Source: Flavobacteriaceae bacterium UBA7433
GTDB lineage: Bacteria; Bacteroidota; Bacteroidia; Flavobacteriales; Flavobacteriaceae
Direction of reading: 5' to 3'
DNA length: 29,444 nt
Assembly: GCA_002477565.1 (NCBI GenBank)
Contig: DLQL01000011.1
Coordinates: 11,005 to 40,448, forward strand
This document shows, piece by piece, positions 22,580-29,444 of this stretch. Position numbers and translations under genes: made by a program. Under the pieces are notes generated by a model. The model searched no databases. It was not told the origin of the DNA and saw only the letters and a list, made by a program, of their open reading frames with translations. Within the stretch, counting starts at the first letter, position 1; every line of letters begins with the position of its first letter.

Positions 22580-23434
22580 ATGAAACAAAAAGTAGCCGTA
22601 ATTGGATTGGGTTTGATAGGAGGTTCTTTGGCTTTAGAGCTGAAAAAGCACTTCGCATGGACTGTTTTTGGGGTCGATTCCAATGCTGCTCATGCCAAAA
22701 AAGCCTTGGAATTAGGTATTGTAGACGAAATATCGGATTTTTCCATTGTGAAATCTGCAGATGTTGTGGTTTTGGCAGTCCCCGTCAATTATGCGCCAGA
22801 ACTGGCTTTGCAGGTGTTGGATGAGGTGAAAGACTCCGCTTTGGTATTCGATGTGGGCTCTACCAAAGAAAACATTTGCAAAAAAGTTGTAAAGCATTCA
22901 AAAAGAGTTAATTTTGTCGCCGTTCATCCCATTGCGGGTACTGAATTTTCTGGACCCCAAGCAGCCATTTTTAATTTGTTTGACGGAAAAGTAAATATCA
23001 TCTGCGATCGTGAATTCAGCAGTGAGGCCTCGTTAGAGAAAACCTTGTCGATCTTTGAAGCTTTGCAGATGCGTACGATTTTTATGAACAGCACCGAACA
23101 CGACAAGCACATAGCTTATGTCTCTCACTTGTCGCACATCAGCTCTTTTATGTTGGGCAAGACGGTGTTGGAAATGGAAAAGGAAGCGCAGAATATTTTT
23201 GATATGGCAGGTAGTGGTTTTGAATCTACCGTTCGTTTGGCCAAAAGTTCGCCCAAGATGTGGTCGCCCATTTTTGTGGAAAACAAGGAAAACGTTCTCA
23301 CTTCTTTGGAGGCATTTATCAAAAACTTGTCAGCGTTTCGAGACATGATTGCTGCTGAAGATACAGTGGCATTGCATCAAACCATGCAGGAGACCAATTA
23401 TATAAAAGAAATTTTAAACGGAATTAAAAAGTAA
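22580..23434 (+). CDS. tyrA: Prephenate dehydrogenase
   Basis: The protein has 284 residues. The N-terminal NAD(P)-binding loop is VIGLGLIGGSLA (7-18). HPIAGTEFSGPQAA contains the prephenate-binding His-Pro-Ile/Gly region, and HDKHIAYVSHLSHISSFML lies in the helical dimerisation domain. It oxidatively decarboxylates prephenate to 4-hydroxyphenylpyruvate for tyrosine synthesis. ATG 22580 is chosen because it begins directly before the dinucleotide fold; the longer GTG frame from 22511 would overlap the aminotransferase by about 50 bases and adds non-conserved residues. The gap to the aminotransferase is 20 bases, consistent with one operon. Confidence 0.94.
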   Translation: MKQKVAVIGLGLIGGSLALELKKHFAWTVFGVDSNAAHAKKALELGIVDEISDFSIVKSADVVVLAVPVNYAPELALQVLDEVKDSALVFDVGSTKENICKKVVKHSKRVNFVAVHPIAGTEFSGPQAAIFNLFDGKVNIICDREFSSEASLEKTLSIFEALQMRTIFMNSTEHDKHIAYVSHLSHISSFMLGKTVLEMEKEAQNIFDMAGSGFESTVRLAKSSPKMWSPIFVENKENVLTSLEAFIKNLSAFRDMIAAEDTVALHQTMQETNYIKEILNGIKK

Positions 23435-23481
23435 ATACAAGATTTAAGCAAAAATTAAACAAGACGATTAATAAATAGACA

Positions 23482-24564
23482 ATGGAAAACACAAAAGAAT
23501 TCAGAACTTGGTTAGATGACATGCAGTTAGACCATCCCTTGGTGATTGCAGGACCTTGTAGTGCAGAAACGGAAGAGCAAGTATTGAAAATTGCTCACGA
23601 ATTGAAAGATACAGATGCCACTGTTTTTAGAGCAGGCGTTTGGAAACCGAGAACACGACCAGGAGGTTTTGAAGGTGTGGGCGCTTTGGCATTGCCTTGG
23701 TTGCAACGCGTCAAAAAAGAAACGGGAATGATGGTTGCAGTTGAGGTGGCAAATTTGGCCCATGTTCAGCTAGCATTAGAAGCGGACGTGGACATCCTTT
23801 GGTTGGGTGCAAGAACAACGGTGAATCCTTTTGCCGTGCAAGAAATTGCAGATGCGTTGGAAGGAACAGACAAAATCGTTTTGATCAAAAACCCCATCAA
23901 TCCAGACTTGGCCTTGTGGTTGGGAGGGGTAGAGCGTTTGTACAAAGCAAACATCAAAAAGTTAGGTGTTATCCACAGAGGATTTTCGTCTTACAAAAAG
24001 ACAAAATACAGAAATGTCCCTCAATGGCAATTGCCAATTGCTTTGAAGCAACAATACCCAGATTTGCCAATCATCAACGACCCTTCTCACATCTGTGGAA
24101 ACAGAACAGGGATCCAAGAAATTTCTCAAATCGCTTTGGATTTGAATTTTGAAGGATTGATGATTGAAACACATGTCACTCCAGACGACGCTTGGTCAGA
24201 TGCAGCTCAACAAATCACACCAGATCGCTTGGTAGCAATCATGGACGATTTGAAAGTAAGAGAGCCCAAAGCAGAAGGAGAAGCGTTGGATCAATTGCTC
24301 GGATTGAGAGCAGAAATCGATGTCATCGACAACCATATTTTAGACACTTTGTCAGAACGGATGAAAGTCGCGGAGCAGATCGGCGAAGTAAAAAAAGACA
24401 AAAACATTTCTATTTTACAAGACGACAGGTGGGCGGCTATTTTAGAATCGGTCAAGAAAGAAGGAACAGCAAGAGGATTGAGTGATGCTTTTGTAGAGGC
24501 TATTTTCAAATCCATTCACCAAGAATCGATCAACCACCAAGAAAGTATTGTCAGTTCCAAATAG
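23482..24564 (+). CDS. Bifunctional DAHP synthase / chorismate mutase
   Basis: The protein has 360 residues. The N-terminal DAHP synthase domain of the KdsA/AroG-like type (about 1-255) has VIAGPCSAET (22-31), FRAGVWKPRTRPGGFEG, LWLGARTTVNPF, LIKNP and NDPSHICGNR. A C-terminal AroQ-type chorismate mutase (about 262-350) follows, starting LLGLRAEIDVIDNHILDTLSERM with the usual Arg, Asp and Lys positions, then KVAEQIGEVKKDKN. It joins the first step of the shikimate pathway to the branch step leading to Phe and Tyr. The chorismate mutase may serve both PheA and TyrA of this operon and sense prephenate to inhibit the DAHP synthase; that last point is inferred from related fusions. It is the last gene before a strong terminator. 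Confidence 0.95.
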   Translation: MENTKEFRTWLDDMQLDHPLVIAGPCSAETEEQVLKIAHELKDTDATVFRAGVWKPRTRPGGFEGVGALALPWLQRVKKETGMMVAVEVANLAHVQLALEADVDILWLGARTTVNPFAVQEIADALEGTDKIVLIKNPINPDLALWLGGVERLYKANIKKLGVIHRGFSSYKKTKYRNVPQWQLPIALKQQYPDLPIINDPSHICGNRTGIQEISQIALDLNFEGLMIETHVTPDDAWSDAAQQITPDRLVAIMDDLKVREPKAEGEALDQLLGLRAEIDVIDNHILDTLSERMKVAEQIGEVKKDKNISILQDDRWAAILESVKKEGTARGLSDAFVEAIFKSIHQESINHQESIVSSK

Positions 24565-24598
24565 ATTGCTTTGCAATTTTTTGACAATCGTTCTTTTT

Positions 24599-24646
24599 AA
24601 AATACCACAAATTTCTCATTATTATTGAGGTCTTTGTGGTATTTTT
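24599..24646 (+). terminator. Intrinsic terminator of the aromatic operon
   Basis: AAAATACCACAAA (24599-24611) and TTTGTGGTATTTT (24633-24645) form a perfect 13-bp stem. CTCA/TGAG makes a second stem within the loop. The T-run follows. The 3' arm also contains the -7 box of rsgA. Confidence 0.9.
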
Positions 24647-24647
24647 G
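24640..24647 (+). promoter_or_regulatory. -7 promoter box of rsgA, embedded in the upstream terminator
   Basis: TATTTTTG is an exact TAnnTTTG match ending 17 bases before ATG 24665. It overlaps the 3' arm and T-run of the terminator hairpin. No good -33 TTG at 17-23 bases is visible. Confidence 0.45.
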
Positions 24648-24664
24648 TTTAAAACTAGTACAGT

Positions 24665-25606
24665 ATGAATGGGGTAGTAATCAAATCAACCGGAAGTTGG
24701 TACCTTGTAAGAGCGGAAGATGCTTCTGTCTATAAATGTAGAATTCGAGGGAAGTTTCGCTTGGAAGGTATCAAAAGCACCAACCCTGTTTCTGTCGGGG
24801 ATCAAGTCGATTTTGATTTGGAATCAAAAAAAGAAACCGGTGTGATTGTAAAGATTCACGAGCGCAGAAATTACATCGTTCGAAAATCTGTGAACTTGTC
24901 CAAACAATCCCACATCATCGCTTCTAATATTGACCGTGCTTTTTTACTTATTACGATTGACAATCCTCCAACCTCGACGAGTTTTATCGACCGCTTTTTG
25001 GTGGCTGCAGAAGCCTACCACATTCCGGTGACTCTTTTGTTTAATAAAGTGGATACGTATTCGGATGAAATAGCGGAAATCAAAGAGGAATTGTGTGACA
25101 TCTACACCAAAATAGGCTACCATTGTATGGAGGTTTCTGCCAAAAAAGGCAAGCATCTCGATGCGGTAAAAGCTTTGATGCAAGACAAAGTAAGCTTGTT
25201 CTCGGGGCATTCTGGCGTCGGAAAATCCACATTAGTCAATGCCATCGAGCCCGGCTTAAACCTTAAAACCTTGGAGATTTCTGAACAGCACCAACAAGGA
25301 CAGCACAGCACGACCTTTGCCGAGATGCATCCCTTGAGTTTTGGGGGTTTTATCATCGATACTCCCGGCATCAAAGGATTTGGGATGGTCGATTTTGAAA
25401 AGGAGGAAATTTCGGGTTATTTTCCCGAGTTTTTCAAATTGAAACAAGACTGTAAATTTCACAACTGCATGCACATAGACGAGCCCAAATGCGCAGTAAA
25501 ATTAGGATTGGAAGACGGTCTTATTGCACCTTCCCGTTATTTCAGTTATTTGCAAATCGTCAAAGGAGAAGAGGAACATTTTCGGCAAGATATTTATGGA
25601 GCCTGA
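24665..25606 (+). CDS. rsgA: Ribosome small subunit-dependent GTPase A
   Basis: The protein has 313 residues. It has an N-terminal OB-fold (about 1-75) and a circularly permuted GTPase domain, in which NKVD (G4, 127-130) precedes the P-loop GHSGVGKST (G1, 181-189) and DTPG (G3, 232-235). A C-terminal zinc site follows with Cys263, Cys268, His270 and Cys276. RsgA checks late 30S assembly, releasing maturation factors on GTP hydrolysis. This fits functionally with rimM, also in the window, though they are not in one operon. Confidence 0.96.
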   Translation: MNGVVIKSTGSWYLVRAEDASVYKCRIRGKFRLEGIKSTNPVSVGDQVDFDLESKKETGVIVKIHERRNYIVRKSVNLSKQSHIIASNIDRAFLLITIDNPPTSTSFIDRFLVAAEAYHIPVTLLFNKVDTYSDEIAEIKEELCDIYTKIGYHCMEVSAKKGKHLDAVKALMQDKVSLFSGHSGVGKSTLVNAIEPGLNLKTLEISEQHQQGQHSTTFAEMHPLSFGGFIIDTPGIKGFGMVDFEKEEISGYFPEFFKLKQDCKFHNCMHIDEPKCAVKLGLEDGLIAPSRYFSYLQIVKGEEEHFRQDIYGA

Positions 25607-25905
25607 TGCGTTCTGGCTTTTGTTCTTTTTGATATGAAAAAACAGCCCCATGAGAGTAGGTGGCTTTTCAAATAATTTCAAAAAGGTTTCATAGCCTTCG
25701 ATGCCAAGATGGCTTCCGAAACTCAATTGTGTCTTTTGGTTGTGGTTGGGCTTGCAGAGGCCTCGGATGATCCTTCAATGGTTGTCCAAGAAAACTCCCC
25801 AAATGCGACCCAATAGACATTTTGTTTTGCAAGACCTTGTTGAATTTTTTTGAAGTTCCTCAGAATAGAGTATTTTAGACTTTTAAAAAAGACCCCTTGG
25901 CATTT
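25607..25905. other. 299-base gap between rsgA and nhaC without a recognised gene
   Basis: Only short overlapping ORFs occur here on both strands. None carries a motif I recognise, and none has a promoter box of its own. The 3' part holds the nhaC promoter. The first 230 bases might be remnants of a lost gene, but I could not identify one. Confidence 0.4.
25848..25878 (+). promoter_or_regulatory. Promoter of nhaC
   Basis: TTTG (25848-25851), a 19-base spacer and TATTTTAG (25871-25878), one mismatch to TAnnTTTG, lie 27 bases before ATG 25906. Confidence 0.45.
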
Positions 25906-27336
25906 ATGGAGAAGAGCAGACAAAAGCGAAGTGAATTGAGATTGAGTCTTGCCTGGCTGTCTGTAGGGTTTCTAATGTTGCTGCTCGCATGTAATATTTT
26001 CTTTGCCGGAGGAGTTGTGTTTGGGGGTTATTCCAATCAATGGATCTTATTGCTAGCTTCAGGTTTTGCCGCGCTGCTAGGGCTTTCGAACAAAGTAACG
26101 GTTCCGTTCATGCTTCATGAGATTGTTTCCAATATCAAAAGTGTGGGAGTGCCCATTCTTATTTTGTTTTTGGTAGGTGCTTTGTCAGGTACCTGGCTGT
26201 TGGGCGGTATTATTCCCGCAATGATTTATTACGGATTGCAAATCTTGAGTCCCCCTGTTTTTTTACCGGCTTCCGTGTTGATTGCTGCCGTCATTTCTTT
26301 GGCGACGGGAAGTTCTTGGACGACTTCTGCAACTGTAGGGATCGCTTTGGTTGGGATTGGTTCTGCATTAGGTATTCCTGCTGGAATGGTTGCAGGAGCG
26401 GTCATCTCAGGCGCCTATTTTGGAGATAAAATGTCTCCTTTAAGCGACACTACAAATTTAGCACCTGCTATGGCAGGTACAGACTTGTTTACGCACATCA
26501 AGTACATGTCTTACACCACAGTTCCTACTTTTTTAATCACTCTGCTAGTTTTTGGATTTCTCAGTTTTCAGATAGAAACAACCGGTACGGCAGACCTGAG
26601 CAACTTGCTTAGAACCATTGAAACTACGTTTTACATCACTCCTTGGTTGTTTGCAGTACCTGCAACGGTCGTGTTGTTGATTTTGTTAAAGACAAAGCCC
26701 TTAGTAGCTTTGTTGTCCGGGGTACTGATGGCCGAAGTTTTCGCTTTCTTTTTTCAGTCTGAACTGATCGAAAGCCTTTCAGGATCTCACTTAAAGACAC
26801 TTTTGACGGCTGTTTTTATAGACCTGCAAATAGAAACAGAAAATGCTGCACTGAATGAATTGTTTGGTTCTGGAGGTATGAAAGGTATGCTGTGGACTGT
26901 GCTTTTGATTTTGTCTGCGATGGTCTTTGGTGGGGTGATGGAAGCCATAGGTGCTCTATCAAAAATCACAGAATATCTGTTGCAAATAGCGGATTCTGTT
27001 TTTGGTTTGTTTGCGAGTACTGTCCTGAGTTGTTTGGGACTGAATGTCATCGCCTCTGATCAGTATTTGGCAATTGTGATTCCTGGAAAAATGTTTAAAA
27101 AAGCGTACGAAGAAAAAGGATTGGCTCCAGAAAATTTGAGTCGTACCTTGGAAGACTCGGGGACCGTAACTTCGGTTTTGATTCCTTGGAATACTTGTGG
27201 TGCCTATCAGTCAAGTGTTTTGGGGGTTTCCGTTTCCGACTATTTTGTCTATGCGGTTTTCAATTACCTAAGCCCTTTTACAACCCTGTTTTTTGCGGCT
27301 TTACAGATTAAAATTCGACAATTTTACAAAAACTAA
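25906..27336 (+). CDS. nhaC: NhaC-family Na+/H+ antiporter
   Basis: This is an inner-membrane protein of 476 residues with about eleven to twelve hydrophobic segments. LATGSSWTTSATVGIALVGIG (132-152 region) and YFGDKMSPLSDTTNLAPAMAG (171-191 region) are the strongly conserved NhaC core. A second inverted-repeat half carries SCLGLNVIASDQYLAIV and LEDSGTVTSVLIPWNTCGAY. The family exchanges Na+ for protons or, in some members, malate for lactate, so the exact substrate is uncertain; a Na+ role suits a marine organism. ATG 25906 is preferred over the TTG at 25897. The next gene follows after 23 bases and may be co-transcribed. Confidence 0.92.
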   Translation: MEKSRQKRSELRLSLAWLSVGFLMLLLACNIFFAGGVVFGGYSNQWILLLASGFAALLGLSNKVTVPFMLHEIVSNIKSVGVPILILFLVGALSGTWLLGGIIPAMIYYGLQILSPPVFLPASVLIAAVISLATGSSWTTSATVGIALVGIGSALGIPAGMVAGAVISGAYFGDKMSPLSDTTNLAPAMAGTDLFTHIKYMSYTTVPTFLITLLVFGFLSFQIETTGTADLSNLLRTIETTFYITPWLFAVPATVVLLILLKTKPLVALLSGVLMAEVFAFFFQSELIESLSGSHLKTLLTAVFIDLQIETENAALNELFGSGGMKGMLWTVLLILSAMVFGGVMEAIGALSKITEYLLQIADSVFGLFASTVLSCLGLNVIASDQYLAIVIPGKMFKKAYEEKGLAPENLSRTLEDSGTVTSVLIPWNTCGAYQSSVLGVSVSDYFVYAVFNYLSPFTTLFFAALQIKIRQFYKN

Positions 27337-27359
27337 CAACATATAAAACGGTACAGCAG

Positions 27360-28910
27360 ATGAAATTCAAAACAAGTTTTACAAATCTTTTTTTAAAGTT
27401 ATTTTTATTGGTTTCCTTTTCAGTAGTTTCTCAAGATTACCTAGTTGAAAAGGTTCCAAATCGTTACCGCTTGAGTTGGGAAACCGTTTCCATGAGTAAA
27501 GAACCTGATTTGGGTTTTGTGGGCATTGGCTTTGATCTTTTTAGTCGCACACATCAATCCACCGAGCGTTATTTTGGAATTACTTCTTATTCTACCATGC
27601 AGGGCATTCGCCCCGGTCTGATTACTTTGGGCGTATCAAGCGGATTGCGAACGAAATTGTTTGAGAGCGGTCTATTCCTCGATTTTGGAGGCTTTGTTGG
27701 GGGTGGTGGTGGCGGTGCCGCTGACGATGGGGGAGGACTTATTGTGCGACCCCATTTGTTTGTGGAGAAAAGACTTGGAAACCTAGGACTGCACCTTGGT
27801 GTTTCTCGAATCGATTTTCCAACGGGCAATATTTCAGGAAATCAGCTCCATTTTGGACTGAGCCTGCAGGGAGACAATTATTTTAAAACAAAAGAAATTG
27901 CTTCTTCAGCAATAGAAATTTTTGCTCCTCGCATTCGTTCGTTTCGTTTTGGATTGGTGGGTACTCGCTATTTCCAATTGCAAAAAGGAAGCGATTCAGA
28001 CAAAGCGACAAAGCCTCTTGGAACTGCAGGTTTGGTAGGGATTCAAATAGAGAAACGTCTTGATAAATATTGGCACGGTATTTTCAAAACCAATGGTGCC
28101 TTTCAAGGAGGAATTGATGGATACATGTCGATTTTGGCTGGAATGGGAGGTCGTTATGCGCTTGTAAACGAAGGACTTTCTTTGAAAACCAATCTTCTTT
28201 TTGGTCCAAGTGGAGGGGGCGCAATCAAATCGGGAGGAGGAGCCATTGCACAAGCTGAGGTTGGATTTTCTCTGCGTTTGAAAAATAACTACGACCTCCA
28301 ATTGATGACTGGAAAAACATGGTCTCCTTGGGGAGATTTTACGACGAACCACTTCGAATTGAGCCTCGGTAAATCTTTTGAATTGCTTGCTCCCACAAAG
28401 CTTCCGAAAGGAGTCACACATTTTAAGGTGCCTGCTAGTGACTACAGCGAAAATCACTTGTCGTTTGCAACCTTCAACAGGACGTATTTTTCATCTAGTA
28501 AGGCACTTGATAAGTCAGGCAGGCCTTATTTGACTTCCTTTCAGCTGCTCGGTTTTGAAGTTCAAAAACATTTGAATGACCGCTTTCGTTTGCACGGAGG
28601 GACTGTTTGGGCTTATCAAGGAGACTACGGAGCTTATGCAGAGGGACTTTTGGGTGCAACCTACAGCATTCCGTTTTACAATCATTGGGAATTCGTCACA
28701 AAAGCTGTTTTTGGGGCTGCAGGTGGTGGCAATATCAACTTGGGAAGTGGCCTCCTTTTTCAATATGCTATTGGGGTTGAAAGAATACTTTCTCCCAAGT
28801 CAAATGTTTATGTGCATTTTGGGAAAGTGAACCCATTAGAGGGCAATTTTACTCCTTACAGCTTGGATTTCGGATTTAAGTTTCAACTCCATCAGTTGCT
28901 GAAAAAATAG
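27360..28910 (+). CDS. Unknown secreted protein, probable outer-membrane beta-barrel with three repeated modules
   Basis: The protein has 516 residues with a signal peptide (about 1-24, cleavage near VVSQ-D). The rest alternates polar and hydrophobic residues as in beta-barrels, with many aromatic residues, and ends in a hydrophobic strand. Three similar modules (about 37-175, 195-342, 366-510) each contain a Gly-rich centre: VGGGGGGAADDGGG (113-126), GPSGGGAIKSGGGA (282-295) and GAAGGGNINLGSG (452-464). Each is followed by E-[KR/LK/RI]-L-type strands, a GK/G-V turn with a Pro or Trp, and a closing LxFGLS/LSLGKSFEL/LDFGFKFQL strand. The Gly centres are about 169 residues apart. I do not recognise the family. 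It follows nhaC closely and precedes degP, an envelope protease, so an envelope role is plausible. Confidence 0.75.
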   Translation: MKFKTSFTNLFLKLFLLVSFSVVSQDYLVEKVPNRYRLSWETVSMSKEPDLGFVGIGFDLFSRTHQSTERYFGITSYSTMQGIRPGLITLGVSSGLRTKLFESGLFLDFGGFVGGGGGGAADDGGGLIVRPHLFVEKRLGNLGLHLGVSRIDFPTGNISGNQLHFGLSLQGDNYFKTKEIASSAIEIFAPRIRSFRFGLVGTRYFQLQKGSDSDKATKPLGTAGLVGIQIEKRLDKYWHGIFKTNGAFQGGIDGYMSILAGMGGRYALVNEGLSLKTNLLFGPSGGGAIKSGGGAIAQAEVGFSLRLKNNYDLQLMTGKTWSPWGDFTTNHFELSLGKSFELLAPTKLPKGVTHFKVPASDYSENHLSFATFNRTYFSSSKALDKSGRPYLTSFQLLGFEVQKHLNDRFRLHGGTVWAYQGDYGAYAEGLLGATYSIPFYNHWEFVTKAVFGAAGGGNINLGSGLLFQYAIGVERILSPKSNVYVHFGKVNPLEGNFTPYSLDFGFKFQLHQLLKK

Positions 28911-28954
28911 GTTTTGACAATTTCAACATGTTTTTTTTCTCTTTTATCTGTTTG

Positions 28955-29001
28955 TTAAAAGCTCGTTAAAATAGATTAAACACTCGTTAAAGTCTTTTAA
29001 A
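28955..29001 (+). promoter_or_regulatory. Five helically phased TTAAA motifs upstream of degP
   Basis: TTAAA occurs at 28955, 28966, 28976, 28987 and 28997, with spacings of 11, 10, 11 and 10 bases. Two copies extend to the direct repeat CTCGTTAAA (28962-28970 and 28983-28991), exactly 21 bases apart. All lie on one face of the helix just upstream of the degP -7 box. This looks like a tandem regulator-binding array or phased bent DNA. Confidence 0.6.
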
Positions 29002-29026
29002 AAAACAATTCCCTGTCTTATCTTTG
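28996..29026 (+). promoter_or_regulatory. Promoter of degP
   Basis: TTTA (28996-28999; one mismatch to TTTG), a 19-base spacer and an exact -7 TATCTTTG (29019-29026). The last of the phased TTAAA motifs overlaps the -33 position. The start codon at 29057 lies about 24 bases after the expected transcription start. Confidence 0.55.
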
Positions 29027-29056
29027 AGTGTAAAAACAGGAATTTAATTTTCTTAT

Positions 29057-29444
29057 ATGATGAAAAAAGCAATGTATTTGTTAAGTGCTGCATTTTTGGG
29101 TGGGGCGATTTCATTGGGTGGCTATGGCTTGTTGTTTGAAAAACCTGAAAATTTTCAGCATCCTCAAAAAACTGCAGGAATTGTCATTCCCATTCCAACC
29201 CATTTCACAAACAGTTCCACTGCAGCTGCTGAAAATACAGATTTTGTGTTGGCAGCAGAGAAGAGTTTGAATGCAGTGGTTCACGTAAAAAACACGAGTA
29301 TCAGAAACACACGAGATCCTTTTGCAGACTTTTTTTACGGAAGAAGCAATGGGCATAGCTTTGAACAGGTGGGTACAGGAAGCGGTGTGTTGATTTCTAC
29401 TGATGGCCATATCATTACCAACCATCATGTGATTGATGAGGCTA
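29057..29444 (+). CDS. degP: Do/DegP-like (HtrA) periplasmic serine protease, 5' part only
   Basis: The frame is open from ATG 29057 (or ATG 29060) to the window edge, 129 codons. An N-terminal hydrophobic segment (about 4-26, LLSAAFLGGAISLGGYG) acts as a signal or anchor. A low-complexity stretch follows, then FVLAAEKSLNAVVHVKN and GTGSGVLISTDGHIITNHHVIDEA, typical of the start of the HtrA protease domain; the His in TNHHV is the catalytic histidine. The catalytic Asp and Ser and the PDZ domains lie outside the window. DegP degrades or refolds misfolded envelope proteins. The upstream phased repeats suggest dedicated regulation. Confidence 0.93.
   Translation, partial: MMKKAMYLLSAAFLGGAISLGGYGLLFEKPENFQHPQKTAGIVIPIPTHFTNSSTAAAENTDFVLAAEKSLNAVVHVKNTSIRNTRDPFADFFYGRSNGHSFEQVGTGSGVLISTDGHIITNHHVIDEA

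Noticed and set aside
25502..25923. Two minus-strand ORFs (74 and 66 codons) that abut around 25723-25726 and could be one frameshifted gene.
   Set aside because: They overlap the end of rsgA and the start of nhaC, show no family motif, and lack a promoter box. Treated as an unexplained gap.
1..29444. Insertion sequences, prophage genes, CRISPR arrays, toxin-antitoxin pairs or a novel defence island.
   Set aside because: Nearly all genes are identifiable housekeeping genes. No transposase, integrase, repeat array or defence-type gene was seen.

Overview
The window looks like a chromosomal core region of a marine-type Flavobacteriaceae bacterium (phylum Bacteroidota). The evidence is as follows. 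The gene families have typical flavobacterial architectures: a DnaE with a fused N-terminal proofreading exonuclease, a bifunctional DAHP synthase/chorismate mutase, a pseudouridine synthase with a basic N-terminal tail, a 30S S16 with a long Ala/Glu tail, and a mevalonate pathway. Shine-Dalgarno sequences are mostly absent. Copies of the Bacteroidota -7 promoter element TAnnTTTG sit just upstream of many genes. I see no insertion sequence, phage, CRISPR or other sign of recent transfer.

Layout. (1) 1-3356: 5' end of thiamine pyrophosphokinase (-), then mvaD, a mevalonate-kinase-like GHMP kinase and a UbiA-family prenyltransferase (+), an isoprenoid block. (2) 3476-5095: RluB-type pseudouridine synthase (+) and MnmD tRNA methyltransferase (-), converging on a shared terminator. 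(3) 5333-9090: ilvE, nadA and nadB (+), for branched-chain amino acid transamination and the first two steps of de novo NAD synthesis. (4) 9094-10686: small genes: MazG/PRA-PH-like pyrophosphohydrolase (-), a tiny membrane protein (+), DUF423 membrane protein (-), and a rhodanese lipoprotein (+). (5) 10808-12721: rpsP-rimM-trmN6 operon (-). (6) 12998-18519: dnaE and hemW (+), then an M20 dipeptidase (-). (7) 20197-24564: tRNA-Leu(UAG) with its own promoter and terminator, then an aromatic amino acid operon: prephenate dehydratase, aminotransferase, prephenate dehydrogenase, DAHP synthase/chorismate mutase. (8) 24665-29444: rsgA, an NhaC-type antiporter, an unknown three-module outer-membrane barrel-like protein, and the 5' part of a DegP/HtrA protease.

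The most interesting element lies in the gap between the tRNA and the aromatic operon. At 20448-20534 there is a 28-codon leader ORF with the run FFFFFYFY, preceded by a good promoter and followed by an intrinsic terminator. A 10-bp segment inside the leader ORF can pair with the terminator's 5' arm instead. This is the layout of a ribosome-mediated transcription attenuator sensing Phe/Tyr supply, placed in front of the Phe/Tyr biosynthesis genes. Other notable signals are five TTAAA motifs repeated at exactly helical spacing upstream of degP, a threefold internal repeat in the putative barrel protein, and a terminator whose 3' arm doubles as the -7 box of the next gene (rsgA).
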